A stretch of 53,921 nucleotides of DNA, from positions 1 through 53,921 of the forward strand of contig CAYOED010000016.1 of assembly GCA_964402925.1 (NCBI GenBank), written 5' to 3'. Position 1 is the stretch's first letter. Each line of letters begins with the position of its first letter. This document shows positions 18,180-26,399 of the stretch, in pieces. Below the pieces are notes generated by a model that made no database searches, had not been told where the DNA came from, and saw nothing but the letters and a program-made list of their open reading frames with translations. The position numbers and the translations under genes are program-made. This stretch comes from Suilimivivens sp964402925. Lineage in GTDB: Bacteria; Bacillota; Clostridia; Lachnospirales; Lachnospiraceae.

Positions 18180-19568
18180 TCAAAAGGTCATTTTATCTGC
18201 AAAATAAGCATCCAGATCCGCAATCGCTACGCGCTCCTGCTCCATGGAATCCCTGAATCTTACAGTAACACATCCGTCTGTCTCGGATTCAAAATCATAA
18301 GTAACACAGAACGGTGTACCAATCTCATCCTGACGGCGGTATCTCTTTCCGATATTTCCTCTATCATCAAACTCACAATTGTATTTCTTGGACAGCTGCG
18401 TGAAAATCTTCTCTGCTCCCTCGTTCAATTTCTTGGAAAGAGGCAGAACACCAATCTTCACTGGTGCAAGCGCAGGGTGGAAATGAAGCACGGTACGCAC
18501 ATCACCTTCTCCAATCTCCTCTTCATCATAGGCAGCACACAAAAATGCCAGTACCACACGATCCGCACCGAGCGAAGGTTCAATAACATAAGGAACATAT
18601 CTCCAGTTCTTCTGATCGTCAAAATAGGACAAATCCTCTCCAGAAGTATTCTGATGCTGTGTCAGGTCATAGTCTGTTCTGTCTGCAATTCCCCACAGTT
18701 CACCCCAGCCGAAGGGGAACAAAAATTCTATATCCGTAGTCGCCTTGGAATAGAAGGACAGTTCTTCTTTATCGTGATCGCGCACGCGCATCTCTTCCTC
18801 TTTCATGCCAAGGCTCTGAAGCCAGTCAATGCAGAACTGCTTCCAGTAAGCAAACCATTCCAGATCCGTATCCGGCTCACAGAAAAACTCCAGTTCCATC
18901 TGTTCAAATTCTCTGGTACGGAAAGTAAAGTTTCCCGGTGTAATCTCATTACGGAAAGATTTTCCAATCTGTCCGATTCCAAACGGAATCTTCTTGCGGG
19001 ATGTCCTTTGTACATTCTTAAAGTTGACGAAAATACCCTGTGCCGTTTCCGGTCTTAAATAAACGGTGTTCTTGGCATCTTCCGTAACACCCTGAAAGGT
19101 TTTGAACATCAGATTGAACTGACGAATGTCGGTAAAATTATGTTTGCCGCAGGAAGGGCAGGCAATGTTATGTTCTTCAATGAAGTTCTTCATCTTTTCC
19201 TGACTCCATCCATCCACGGAGCCGTCTAATTCCACTTGGTTTTCAGCAGCAAAATCCTCAATGATCTTGTCCGCACGGAAACGCTCATGACATTCCTTAC
19301 AATCCATAAGGGGATCGGAAAAGCTTCCCAGATGTCCGGATGCGACCCACGTCTGGGGATTCATCAGTATGGCACAGTCTACACCCACATTGTAGGGATT
19401 TTCCATGATGAATTTCTGCCACCATGCCTTCTTCACATTATTTTTCAATTCCACGCCCAGATTTCCGTAATCCCAGGTATTGGCAAGACCGCCGTAAATT
19501 TCGGAACCAGGATATACAAATCCTCTTGCCTTCGCCAGAGCAACGATTTTTTCCATTGTTTTTTCCAT
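18180..19568 (-). CDS. glyS: Glycine--tRNA ligase (alpha2 type)
   Basis: This 462-residue single-chain glycyl-tRNA synthetase belongs to the eukaryote/archaeal-like class II type (GlyQS). Recognisable stretches are YGGLANTWDYGNLG near the N-terminus, RPETAQGIFVNFKN (motif 2 region), and EPSLGADRVVLAFL (motif 3). An insertion with CKECHE and CPSCGKH suggests a zinc site. It lies between a lipoprotein gene (12 bases upstream) and alaS, in the era-recO-glyS neighbourhood usual for Firmicutes. No T-box is visible upstream; the promoter at about 20233-20261 likely drives it. Confidence 0.97.
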   Translation of the reverse strand: MEKTMEKIVALAKARGFVYPGSEIYGGLANTWDYGNLGVELKNNVKKAWWQKFIMENPYNVGVDCAILMNPQTWVASGHLGSFSDPLMDCKECHERFRADKIIEDFAAENQVELDGSVDGWSQEKMKNFIEEHNIACPSCGKHNFTDIRQFNLMFKTFQGVTEDAKNTVYLRPETAQGIFVNFKNVQRTSRKKIPFGIGQIGKSFRNEITPGNFTFRTREFEQMELEFFCEPDTDLEWFAYWKQFCIDWLQSLGMKEEEMRVRDHDKEELSFYSKATTDIEFLFPFGWGELWGIADRTDYDLTQHQNTSGEDLSYFDDQKNWRYVPYVIEPSLGADRVVLAFLCAAYDEEEIGEGDVRTVLHFHPALAPVKIGVLPLSKKLNEGAEKIFTQLSKKYNCEFDDRGNIGKRYRRQDEIGTPFCVTYDFESETDGCVTVRFRDSMEQERVAIADLDAYFADKMTF

Positions 19569-19580
19569 AATAATCCTCCA

Positions 19581-20198
19581 TTATTGATAGACAATATATG
19601 CTAATCCATCTTCATCGCCGGTATACCATATACTTTTGGCATTCGGCGCTGTGATGACATTATCACTGACATAAAGCGCTTTTCCGTTTAACGCTATTCC
19701 CTCATTTACATTCGTAATAAGAATCTTACCATCTTCCATCCTAAGAATATCTGACTCTCCCACAGTCTCCTGTGCGTCTTTTACACCGCTTAACACCACA
19801 TTCAGATTATAACCGGCCTCTTTTGCCTCCTTTGCGGTTCCTGCGAAAAAGACGGCATGATTGAAATCTGCATAATCCTGCGTCCCGGCATAAGTCATCT
19901 GGACGATAATCATTTCGTCCTTGGATTCCACCTTTTCAACCGTTATACTCCCGCTTCCTGCATTTCGATTATAAAAAGCAGCCTGCTCTAAGATTGTCTG
20001 CTGCAGTTCCTCTTTATCATAATATCCTTCCATAAAATTTTCCACAATCTCCGCACGAACCGTCCCATCCTTTTCAATCGTAAGGAGGGATTCACTCACT
20101 CCATCCACTTTGTTTCCACAGGAAACAATTCCCAGCATTCCGGCAAAAATCAGTGTTACAGTAATCAATTTATAAAACTTTTTAAACCTGCTTTTCAT
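19581..20198 (-). CDS. Hypothetical lipoprotein
   Basis: This 205-residue protein has a lipoprotein signal with lipobox GIVSC (lipidated Cys about residue 27), so it should be anchored to the outer face of the membrane. The mature part is acidic and beta-rich, with no motif I recognise. Its position 12 bases before glyS and directly after a strong promoter makes it the first gene of a lipoprotein-glyS-alaS unit. The link to tRNA charging may only be shared transcription. Confidence 0.75.
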   Translation of the reverse strand: MKSRFKKFYKLITVTLIFAGMLGIVSCGNKVDGVSESLLTIEKDGTVRAEIVENFMEGYYDKEELQQTILEQAAFYNRNAGSGSITVEKVESKDEMIIVQMTYAGTQDYADFNHAVFFAGTAKEAKEAGYNLNVVLSGVKDAQETVGESDILRMEDGKILITNVNEGIALNGKALYVSDNVITAPNAKSIWYTGDEDGLAYIVYQ

Positions 20199-20232
20199 AT
20201 CGCTCCCCTGTTTCCTTCAATTTACCCCATTC

Positions 20233-20261
20233 ATTATATATGACTTACCTTTGTTTTTCAA
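20233..20261 (-). promoter_or_regulatory. Promoter of the lipoprotein-glyS-alaS unit
   Basis: On the minus strand TTGAAA (20256-20261) and TATAAT (20233-20238) are spaced by exactly 17 bases. A short CTTTGTT/AACAAAG hairpin overlaps the -35 and may end recO transcription. Confidence 0.8.
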
Positions 20262-20270
20262 CAAAGAATT

Positions 20271-20954
20271 TCAATCAATGCCTGCATTTATTTCAGATAA
20301 GATTTCCAGACTTTTCATTTTTCTGTCAATAAAACGTTTTCGGAAGGTATCGGCAATCTGGGAAATCTCACCAAGTACCTGTTCCGACACCGTAAATGTA
20401 TAAAGTTTTTCAACACTGGAAGCAACTATAAAATCCAGCGCATAAAGCGTGGAATCAAGATAAGGCTGTTCTCTTTTGGGCGGTCCCGGATATTCTCCGC
20501 TTAATGCCAATGCTTTTATTTCAAATATGTATCGCACAAGAGAATTAGATAGCCCCTCGTGCAAAAGTGCCCGCAGCGACTGATATATGAGTTTCAGCAT
20601 TTCCTTTTCATCGCTGTTTTCTCTGGTGTAATAATCCATGACCTCCAGAAAATACATCCCAAAACATGCCTCTTCAAACTTTTCCCTGAATTCCTCAAAG
20701 TAATTGCTGACGGTAGCTTCCGCGATACTGTATGCGCTTCTCCCCTCATACATCCTAAACCCGCCAAAGCAAAAGGGATTGGTGGAAGCCAGCAGCCGGC
20801 TCCCCTGCTTTCTGGCGCCTCTTGCAAACGCTGCAATCTTTCCCCTCTCCCTTGTAAGTATCACTACCCGTCTGTCATATTCACCGACTGGTTCTGCTTT
20901 TAAAATCATCCCTGTAACACTGATCTGTTCCTGCAACTTCTCCGGCTCCCTCAT
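20271..20954 (-). CDS. recO: DNA repair protein RecO
   Basis: This protein of about 227 residues (from the ATG at 20954) promotes RecA loading in recombinational repair, together with RecF and RecR. The N-terminal OB-fold is recognisable in ISVTGMILKAEPVGEYDRRVVILT, followed by GKIAAFARGARKQGSR and a helical C-terminal domain. The frame is open to 21002, but the extra 16 codons would overlap the small yqzL-like gene even more and are not part of the family N-terminus, so I prefer 20954. Neither start has an ideal ribosome site; translation may be coupled to the small gene upstream. The typical four-Cys zinc finger of some RecO proteins is not visible. Confidence 0.9.
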   Translation of the reverse strand: MREPEKLQEQISVTGMILKAEPVGEYDRRVVILTRERGKIAAFARGARKQGSRLLASTNPFCFGGFRMYEGRSAYSIAEATVSNYFEEFREKFEEACFGMYFLEVMDYYTRENSDEKEMLKLIYQSLRALLHEGLSNSLVRYIFEIKALALSGEYPGPPKREQPYLDSTLYALDFIVASSVEKLYTFTVSEQVLGEISQIADTFRKRFIDRKMKSLEILSEINAGID

Positions 20955-21051
20955 CTTCTTCTGACCCGGCTGCCTCTTCCTCCCGATAGGCCAGATAATC
21001 ATTAATCCTTCCAGTACTTAAAAATTGTTCCCAGTAATTTATAATTCTCAT
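20881..21051 (-). CDS. yqzL: YqzL-like small protein, overlapping the start of recO
   Basis: A 56-residue gene between era and recO encodes a protein whose start, YWEQFLSTGRINDYLAYREEE, matches the W..F..TG.I..YL..KE pattern of Firmicute YqzL proteins, which occur at this same place. AGGGGGC lies 6 bases before the ATG at 21051. The acidic C-terminal half is not conserved in my recollection. The reading frame runs 74 bases into recO in another frame, so translation of the two is probably coupled. The function of YqzL is unknown. The assignment rests on a short motif plus position. Confidence 0.75.
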   Translation of the reverse strand: MRIINYWEQFLSTGRINDYLAYREEEAAGSEEDEGAGEVAGTDQCYRDDFKSRTSR

Positions 21052-21110
21052 CTTGTGCCCCCTAGTATCAAAATGTAAGCATGATATTAGGGTTTACTGT
21101 TTTCTTTTTT

Positions 21111-22013
21111 CTATTCGCAGTCCTTTTGATTATAACCAAAATTTTTGAGGAGAAAATCACTGTCCCGCCAATCCTTTTTCACCTTTACCCAGAGTTTAAG
21201 ATTGACCTGGCTCTCAAGTAAATCCTCAATGTCCCGCCGCGCACTGGTACCGATTTTCTTGAGCATACTTCCTTGCTTTCCGATGATGATTCCTTTGTGG
21301 GACTCTCTCTCACAGATAATCGTCGCATCAATATCCACGATTTTTCCGCGCCATTTCATTCTTTCTATGGTGACCGCAATACCGTGAGGAATTTCTTCTT
21401 CCAGACACCTAAGCGCCTTTTCTCTGATCAACTCCGCCACAATCTGGCGCTGCGGCTGGTCTGTCACCGTATCCTCGTCATAAAAAGCAGGTCCATAAGG
21501 AAGATACTGCATAATACACTTCAAAAGTTCCTCCGTATTATCTCTTTTTAACGCCGATACCGGGACAATCTCTGCAAAATCCATCTCCTTGCGATAGGTG
21601 TCGATGAATCCAAAAAGTTCTTCCTTTTTTACCGTATCAATCTTATTAATGACCAATATGACCGGCAAATTGATTTTTTGAAGCTGATCTATGATATGCC
21701 GCTCTCCAGCCCCGATAAAGTTAGATGGCTCTACCAGCCATAGAATCACATCTACCTCTTTAAGACTTCTATGTGCCACGTTCACCATATAATCCCCAAG
21801 CCGGTTCTTTGCTTTATGTATCCCCGGCGTATCTACAAAGACGATCTGCCCCTCCTTAGAGGTATACACTGTCTGGATGCGGTTTCTGGTGGTCTGCGGT
21901 TTACTGGATGTAATGGCAATCTTCTGCCCAATCAGGCAATTCATTAATGTTGATTTTCCTACGTTCGGTCTTCCAATCAATGCTGCAAAACCGGATTTAT
22001 ACTGGTCATTCAT
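21111..22013 (-). CDS. era: GTPase Era
   Basis: This 300-residue GTPase binds the 3' end of 16S rRNA and acts in 30S assembly. Visible are the P-loop GRPNVGKST, the G3 motif DTPG, the G4 motif NKID, and the C-terminal KH domain with IIGKQGSMLKKIG. Length is normal for the family. It starts one base after the DUF4349 gene stops, so the two are translationally coupled, and the yqzL-recO pair follows. Confidence 0.98.
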   Translation of the reverse strand: MNDQYKSGFAALIGRPNVGKSTLMNCLIGQKIAITSSKPQTTRNRIQTVYTSKEGQIVFVDTPGIHKAKNRLGDYMVNVAHRSLKEVDVILWLVEPSNFIGAGERHIIDQLQKINLPVILVINKIDTVKKEELFGFIDTYRKEMDFAEIVPVSALKRDNTEELLKCIMQYLPYGPAFYDEDTVTDQPQRQIVAELIREKALRCLEEEIPHGIAVTIERMKWRGKIVDIDATIICERESHKGIIIGKQGSMLKKIGTSARRDIEDLLESQVNLKLWVKVKKDWRDSDFLLKNFGYNQKDCE

Positions 22014-22014
22014 T

Positions 22015-23025
22015 CTATTCTTCCTTTGCTGTTTTCTGTTCTTTATGTTCCTGTTCTGCTTTTTCCATGGCTTTTTTGACTCTTTTCTGGTTTACTTTTA
22101 TAATTAGCACACAGCCTCCCCCAAGGATCAGGATGATGACTGCCCACAAAACCAGGTATGGCAGACTAATAATCACACCAATTCCAAAATTCACAAGTCC
22201 GTTTTCAATATTATGAAGGCTTTTGGCAAAGCCAACGGAAATTTTCTGCCAAGCTGTCTGTTCCTTCACAGGCGTCAGTTTTTCCACCTCATCAATATAC
22301 AATTCAACGGTGCTGTAAGAAACCTGGTTATCCATAGTACGCAGCTGGGACTCCATACTTTCAATTTGATAACGCACTTCCGAGAGCCGGCTTTCCAGAC
22401 TGATGATATCCTCAATGGTTTCTGCCTTTTCAAGAAGCTCCAATAATCTGTCCTGTTCTGCCTGTAATGCCTTTTTGTGACTTTCCATATCCACATACTG
22501 TAATGTGACATCTGTAACGCTTTCATTCCGGCTGATTACATTGGATACTTCCGACACGGATGACAAAAAGTCATTCAGTCTCTCTGCCGGGATCCGTATG
22601 GTCAGGCTGGCATTTCTTCTTCCGCCGCCATAATAATTGCTGCCGTTATAAGTATAACTCTGCTCTATGTATCCTCCTGCCTTTTGTGTCTTTTCCTCCA
22701 CTGTGGCAAGAAGTTCATCAAAATTCTCCGTCTCCACCTGCAGATTCACGTTTTTGATGAGTTTGCGCTGAGTATTGTATCCTTCTGTCCCTCCTTCTCC
22801 CTCATCATATCCTCCATTCTCCTGCGCTTCTGCCGATGTCTCCACCGTACCGCCGCTGTAAATATCTCCGGAATCATAGGATGCTGAATTGTCATAAGCT
22901 ACTTCCATAGTGGTCTCCGCAGACACCGCTGCGTTTTTTGATGCGGCGGAACCACCGCACCCTGTCATTAAAATTCCCGCCATCAAAATCGTTAATACTG
23001 CTTTCCATCTGTCTTTTCTTATCAT
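22015..23025 (-). CDS. DUF4349-domain lipoprotein
   Basis: This 336-residue protein has a lipobox LMTGC (lipidated Cys about residue 23) and a low-complexity Ser/Gly/Glu spacer. A DUF4349 region follows (about 85-300), starting RKLIKNVNLQVETENFDELL and including a coiled coil (about 185-240). It ends with a membrane helix (about 283-308) and a charged cytoplasmic tail. Proteins of this family are envelope-located and of unknown function. The combination of a lipid anchor and a C-terminal helix would hold both ends at the membrane. It is coupled to era by a one-base gap. Confidence 0.85.
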   Translation of the reverse strand: MIRKDRWKAVLTILMAGILMTGCGGSAASKNAAVSAETTMEVAYDNSASYDSGDIYSGGTVETSAEAQENGGYDEGEGGTEGYNTQRKLIKNVNLQVETENFDELLATVEEKTQKAGGYIEQSYTYNGSNYYGGGRRNASLTIRIPAERLNDFLSSVSEVSNVISRNESVTDVTLQYVDMESHKKALQAEQDRLLELLEKAETIEDIISLESRLSEVRYQIESMESQLRTMDNQVSYSTVELYIDEVEKLTPVKEQTAWQKISVGFAKSLHNIENGLVNFGIGVIISLPYLVLWAVIILILGGGCVLIIKVNQKRVKKAMEKAEQEHKEQKTAKEE

Positions 23026-23046
23026 AATAAATCCTCCATTCCTACT

Positions 23047-23097
23047 CAGCCTGCAAATTGGGGCGCAACCACAAATTTGCCTGTGAATTTTTCACAG
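23047..23097. repeat. Dispersed hairpin repeat upstream of the DUF4349 gene
   Basis: The segment begins CAGCCTGCAAATTGGGG and contains two stems: GCAAATT with AATTTGC, then CTGTGAA with TTCACAG. A related copy with a longer second hairpin is at 51988-52057. In both cases it lies just upstream of the ribosome site of a minus-strand gene. Confidence 0.75.
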
Positions 23098-23184
23098 TGC
23101 CCTGTCATAAAGTACTTGATATCACAGATACGATTCATGCCGTCCTTATTTATGGATTCTACAGATAAAATTCTGTGTGAAAAT

Positions 23185-26112
23185 TTAGTGGAACAGCTGA
23201 TCCACATTCATGAACAATTCCTTGTTATCTTTGATTTTCTCTCCGTTTCCAACTACGCACAGACACGCATCTTCCATAAATGCCTGCACATATTTATAAA
23301 GTTCTCTGATTTTCTCCGCAGTCACCGCAAGCAGTTCATCCCGCTCTTTCTGCACTCTTTCCATGGAAAGCCCTGTCAGATAACCGCCAAGGGAATAAAT
23401 TCCTTTCGTTGCAGGCGTCATGGGTGTATCAAGTTCACTGATTGCACCGATAATGAACTGGGTCACTGTACGTTCATCCAGTTTTGCATTTTTAATATAA
23501 TCGGCTGCCTGCTCATAAACCTGGATGGTCTTATCCAGATTAGGATCCCTATAAGAGACAAAATAGCCGTCCCCGTTTTTATAGAAGCTGCACATACAGC
23601 CATAAGCGCCGCCTTTTACCCTGACCTGGTTCCAAAGATAATCATATCCCATCATAACCTTGAGGACTTTCAGCGCACCTGTATAAGGCAGTCCTTTATC
23701 AATAAAATTTCCTGCCCTGCATACATACTGCACCTGTCCTGCGGTCATAAACGCCTCATTTTTCTTTTGGAGTACAGGTTCAAATCCCTCATGCGCGATT
23801 TTTTCCGTAAACAGCTCCGCTTTCAGACTGCTTACCGCCTGTTCAATCCCGGAATAAGCCTCCTTCTTTGCAGTATAATCCACCAGAAGATTTTCCGGTC
23901 TGAAAATACATCTGGTCAATTCTTTTAAATTCTGTACCACCTTATCTTTTTGATTCTCAAAATCCTTTTCCAGTTCTTCAAGCAGCCTGTACTGGGGAAT
24001 ACCGCTGATCTGCTCCGACACTGCCGCAGTAGGTGAAAAGTAGGAAAGGGTTCTGATTGCGGCAAGAGAATGCCCTGCTCCGCTCATAACAGACTGCATT
24101 CTGGATTTGCTTTCTGCAATGATTTCATACAACCGCTTTGTATCATCAAATCTGGAAGTCAATATAATTTCTTTCATCAGTTCCAATGCCTTATCTCTCT
24201 TTTCATAGAGGGATTTGGACCTGATTTCCAAAGTGGCTTTATATTTTTTCATATCGTTGGCATTTGTATAGGTATTTACTACCGTTTTGATGCCGCCTGT
24301 ATGGATGTTTACCTCATTGAACAATTCACTGTAACTGAAATGCTCCGTATCCACCATCATCAGCGCTGCTTTCAGAATTCCCACGTAAGGGAACAAATCG
24401 GCAGGCACATCTTTTAAATCAAATACCAAATTCAGATATCCGATACCATTGGTAAAGATATCATGGAATAAAATCGTTGTCCCTTCCGTCTCATGCACTT
24501 CATTAATATAGCCGGCCGCCTCTTTCTTCATGTCTTCCCGGGCAAGAAGCGGTATGGTCTTTAATGCTTCCTGTGAACTTTCCTCTTCCTGATAAGCCCG
24601 AAGAGCCGCTGTCTGAGCCACGATTGCCTGCCTTTCCTCCTCGGAAAGAGTCTTTTTATATGCCTGCAGTTTTTCATGCAGCGCATTATCTTTTCTCGTG
24701 GTAAGTCCCTGCACAGGCTTCACGGTCATAATCGTCCTGTGGGGATTTTCCAAAATGTATTGTCTGATCAGGCCTTCAAAGTAGCCGGTTTCAATGGACT
24801 TTTTCAATTCCTCAAAGGTCTGGTTTGCTTCAATATGCATAAAAGGTTCTTTTTCATCATACAGCCAACTGTCAAGCGCTTCCAGCCCCAACATAAGTCC
24901 TCTTGGATAGGAGCCGAAATCAGCCTCTCTGTATCTGAATTCAAAATAATTGATAGCGGCTGCCAGAGCCTTTTTATCAATCCCTTCTTCCGCCTGCTTT
25001 ACAAGCACTTCCTGAATCGTGGATACAAACGCATCCTTCTGATCCTCATCCGCATTTTTTGAAATAACAGAAAAATAGGGCTGATAGATACCGTTTTCCA
25101 TGGTACTGTATACGTCTTTGCCGATTCCCCTGTCAATCAATGTCTGCTTAAGGGGCGCCCCCGGTGCAGAGCAAAGCACATAATCCAATACATCTAAAGC
25201 AATATAAAGCTTCCTGTCAAGACTGCTCCCTATAGATACATTATAAGTCAGATAAGTATTCTCCAAAACAGACTCATCTTCCATAATAGGATACTCTTTC
25301 ACCAGCTCTTTGGGCGCGGCAAAAGGCTGCTGCTTTCCAATCAGGGAATCCACCTCAATGGGGTCATACTCGGACAGATAGTTCTCATCTATAAAGGAAA
25401 GATACTCTTCGGCATCCAGATTTCCATACAGATAAATATAACTGTTTGAAGGATGATAATATTTCTCATGGAAGGCTAAGAATTCTTCATAAGTAAGCTC
25501 AGGAATAACTTCCGGATCGCCGCCGGATTCCAGCCCATAAGTGATATCCGGATAAAGTGAATTCATGATCTCCCTCTCCACAACATCGTCCGGAGAAGAA
25601 AAAGCCCCCTTCATCTCATTATACACGACACCATTGATGGTAAGCTCATCTTCCACGCTTTCCATCTCATAATGCCAGCCTTCCTGCCGGAAAATCTTTT
25701 CTTCTTTATAAATATTAGGATAAAAAACTGCATCCAGATACACATGCACCAGATTCTTAAAATCCTTATCATTACAGCTCGCCACCGGATAAACCGTCTT
25801 ATCGGGATAAGTCATGGCATTCAAGAACGTATTTAATGACCCCTTCGCCAGTTCAATAAAAGGATCCTTCACCGGAAAATTCTTTGAACCGCACAGCACC
25901 GAATGCTCCAGAATATGGGCAACACCGGTACTGTCCTTAGGCGGCGTACGGAATCCTATATAAAAAACTTTATTTTCATCATCATTTAGAAGAAGCGTGA
26001 TCATAGCCCCTGTCTTTTTATGTTTCAAAATATACCCATCCGAATTCAAATCGCTTATTTTCCTTTTTTCAATCATCTGATAAGCATTCATGTTCTCAAT
26101 CTGCTGTTTCAT
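23185..26112 (-). CDS. M16C zinc metallopeptidase (presequence-protease/insulinase family)
   Basis: This 975-residue protein resembles M16C peptidases such as mitochondrial PreP and falcilysin, which degrade short unfolded peptides in a closed chamber. The inverted zinc motif is His66-x-x-Glu69-His70 (HILEH), followed by VLCGSKNFPVKDPF, a family hallmark. Two halves of about 480 residues are joined by a linker, and the length fits. There is no signal peptide, so it is cytoplasmic. The frame is open to 26244 through a TTG, but the ATG at 26112 has AAAGGA 8 bases before it and starts at the family N-terminus. Its leader contains a terminator-like hairpin. Confidence 0.93.
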   Translation of the reverse strand: MKQQIENMNAYQMIEKRKISDLNSDGYILKHKKTGAMITLLLNDDENKVFYIGFRTPPKDSTGVAHILEHSVLCGSKNFPVKDPFIELAKGSLNTFLNAMTYPDKTVYPVASCNDKDFKNLVHVYLDAVFYPNIYKEEKIFRQEGWHYEMESVEDELTINGVVYNEMKGAFSSPDDVVEREIMNSLYPDITYGLESGGDPEVIPELTYEEFLAFHEKYYHPSNSYIYLYGNLDAEEYLSFIDENYLSEYDPIEVDSLIGKQQPFAAPKELVKEYPIMEDESVLENTYLTYNVSIGSSLDRKLYIALDVLDYVLCSAPGAPLKQTLIDRGIGKDVYSTMENGIYQPYFSVISKNADEDQKDAFVSTIQEVLVKQAEEGIDKKALAAAINYFEFRYREADFGSYPRGLMLGLEALDSWLYDEKEPFMHIEANQTFEELKKSIETGYFEGLIRQYILENPHRTIMTVKPVQGLTTRKDNALHEKLQAYKKTLSEEERQAIVAQTAALRAYQEEESSQEALKTIPLLAREDMKKEAAGYINEVHETEGTTILFHDIFTNGIGYLNLVFDLKDVPADLFPYVGILKAALMMVDTEHFSYSELFNEVNIHTGGIKTVVNTYTNANDMKKYKATLEIRSKSLYEKRDKALELMKEIILTSRFDDTKRLYEIIAESKSRMQSVMSGAGHSLAAIRTLSYFSPTAAVSEQISGIPQYRLLEELEKDFENQKDKVVQNLKELTRCIFRPENLLVDYTAKKEAYSGIEQAVSSLKAELFTEKIAHEGFEPVLQKKNEAFMTAGQVQYVCRAGNFIDKGLPYTGALKVLKVMMGYDYLWNQVRVKGGAYGCMCSFYKNGDGYFVSYRDPNLDKTIQVYEQAADYIKNAKLDERTVTQFIIGAISELDTPMTPATKGIYSLGGYLTGLSMERVQKERDELLAVTAEKIRELYKYVQAFMEDACLCVVGNGEKIKDNKELFMNVDQLFH

Positions 26113-26181
26113 ATATGTTATCCTTTCCTTGTACCATAAAATGGCATCATCTGTTGTATAGTATACCCTATCTTTCTCAGA

Positions 26182-26220
26182 AATAAAAGAGCGGGTGGAA
26201 ACAAAGTTTCCAACCCGCTC
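26182..26220 (-). terminator. Terminator-like hairpin inside the M16 peptidase leader
   Basis: A 14-bp stem (GAGCGGGT and GGAAAC paired with GTTTCC and ACCCGCTC, one bulge, loop of 3) is followed on the minus strand by TTTTATTT. It lies between the promoter at 26283-26311 and the peptidase start at 26112. It would end transcripts about 90 bases after that promoter, as an attenuator or small-RNA terminator would. Confidence 0.7.
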
Positions 26221-26282
26221 AGTGTAAAAGGGGAATTTTACCAAAAATTACTTAGTCTGGATTTCTCCTTGACTATAAAGAC

Positions 26283-26311
26283 AGTATAACAGTTTCGCTT
26301 ATACTTTGCAA
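26283..26311 (-). promoter_or_regulatory. Promoter upstream of the M16 peptidase leader
   Basis: On the minus strand TTGCAA (26306-26311) and TATACT (26283-26288) are 17 bases apart. A second, weaker TATACT lies after the hairpin, near 26160-26165, and could give hairpin-free transcripts. Confidence 0.75.
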
Positions 26312-26367
26312 GTACTTTTTTGTAATAATTTGTCTTTTTTCAATGCTTCCTTAGCGCCTCTGGTGCA

Positions 26368-26391
26368 GGAAACGCTTTAATCAGCGTTTCC
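26368..26391. other. 8-bp perfect hairpin after the esterase gene
   Basis: GGAAACGC pairs with GCGTTTCC around a loop of 8, starting 9 bases after the esterase stop codon on the minus strand. There is no T tract, so it may stabilise the 3' end rather than terminate. Confidence 0.5.
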
Positions 26392-26399
26392 ATAGAAGT

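Noticed and set aside
17910..19058. A 382-codon plus-strand open frame across alaS and glyS
   Set aside because: It runs opposite to two unmistakable synthetase genes, has no ribosome site, and its translation is low-complexity and Cys/Phe/Ile rich, as expected for an antisense shadow.
18158..19580. Possible T-box riboswitch for alaS or glyS
   Set aside because: The gaps before both genes are only 22 and 12 bases, too short for a T-box, and no AGGGTGG-type sequence or leader is present upstream of the lipoprotein gene.
20955..21002. Longer recO start at 21002
   Set aside because: The extra 16 codons do not match the RecO N-terminus, its ribosome site is too close to the ATG, and it lies within the yqzL-like frame.
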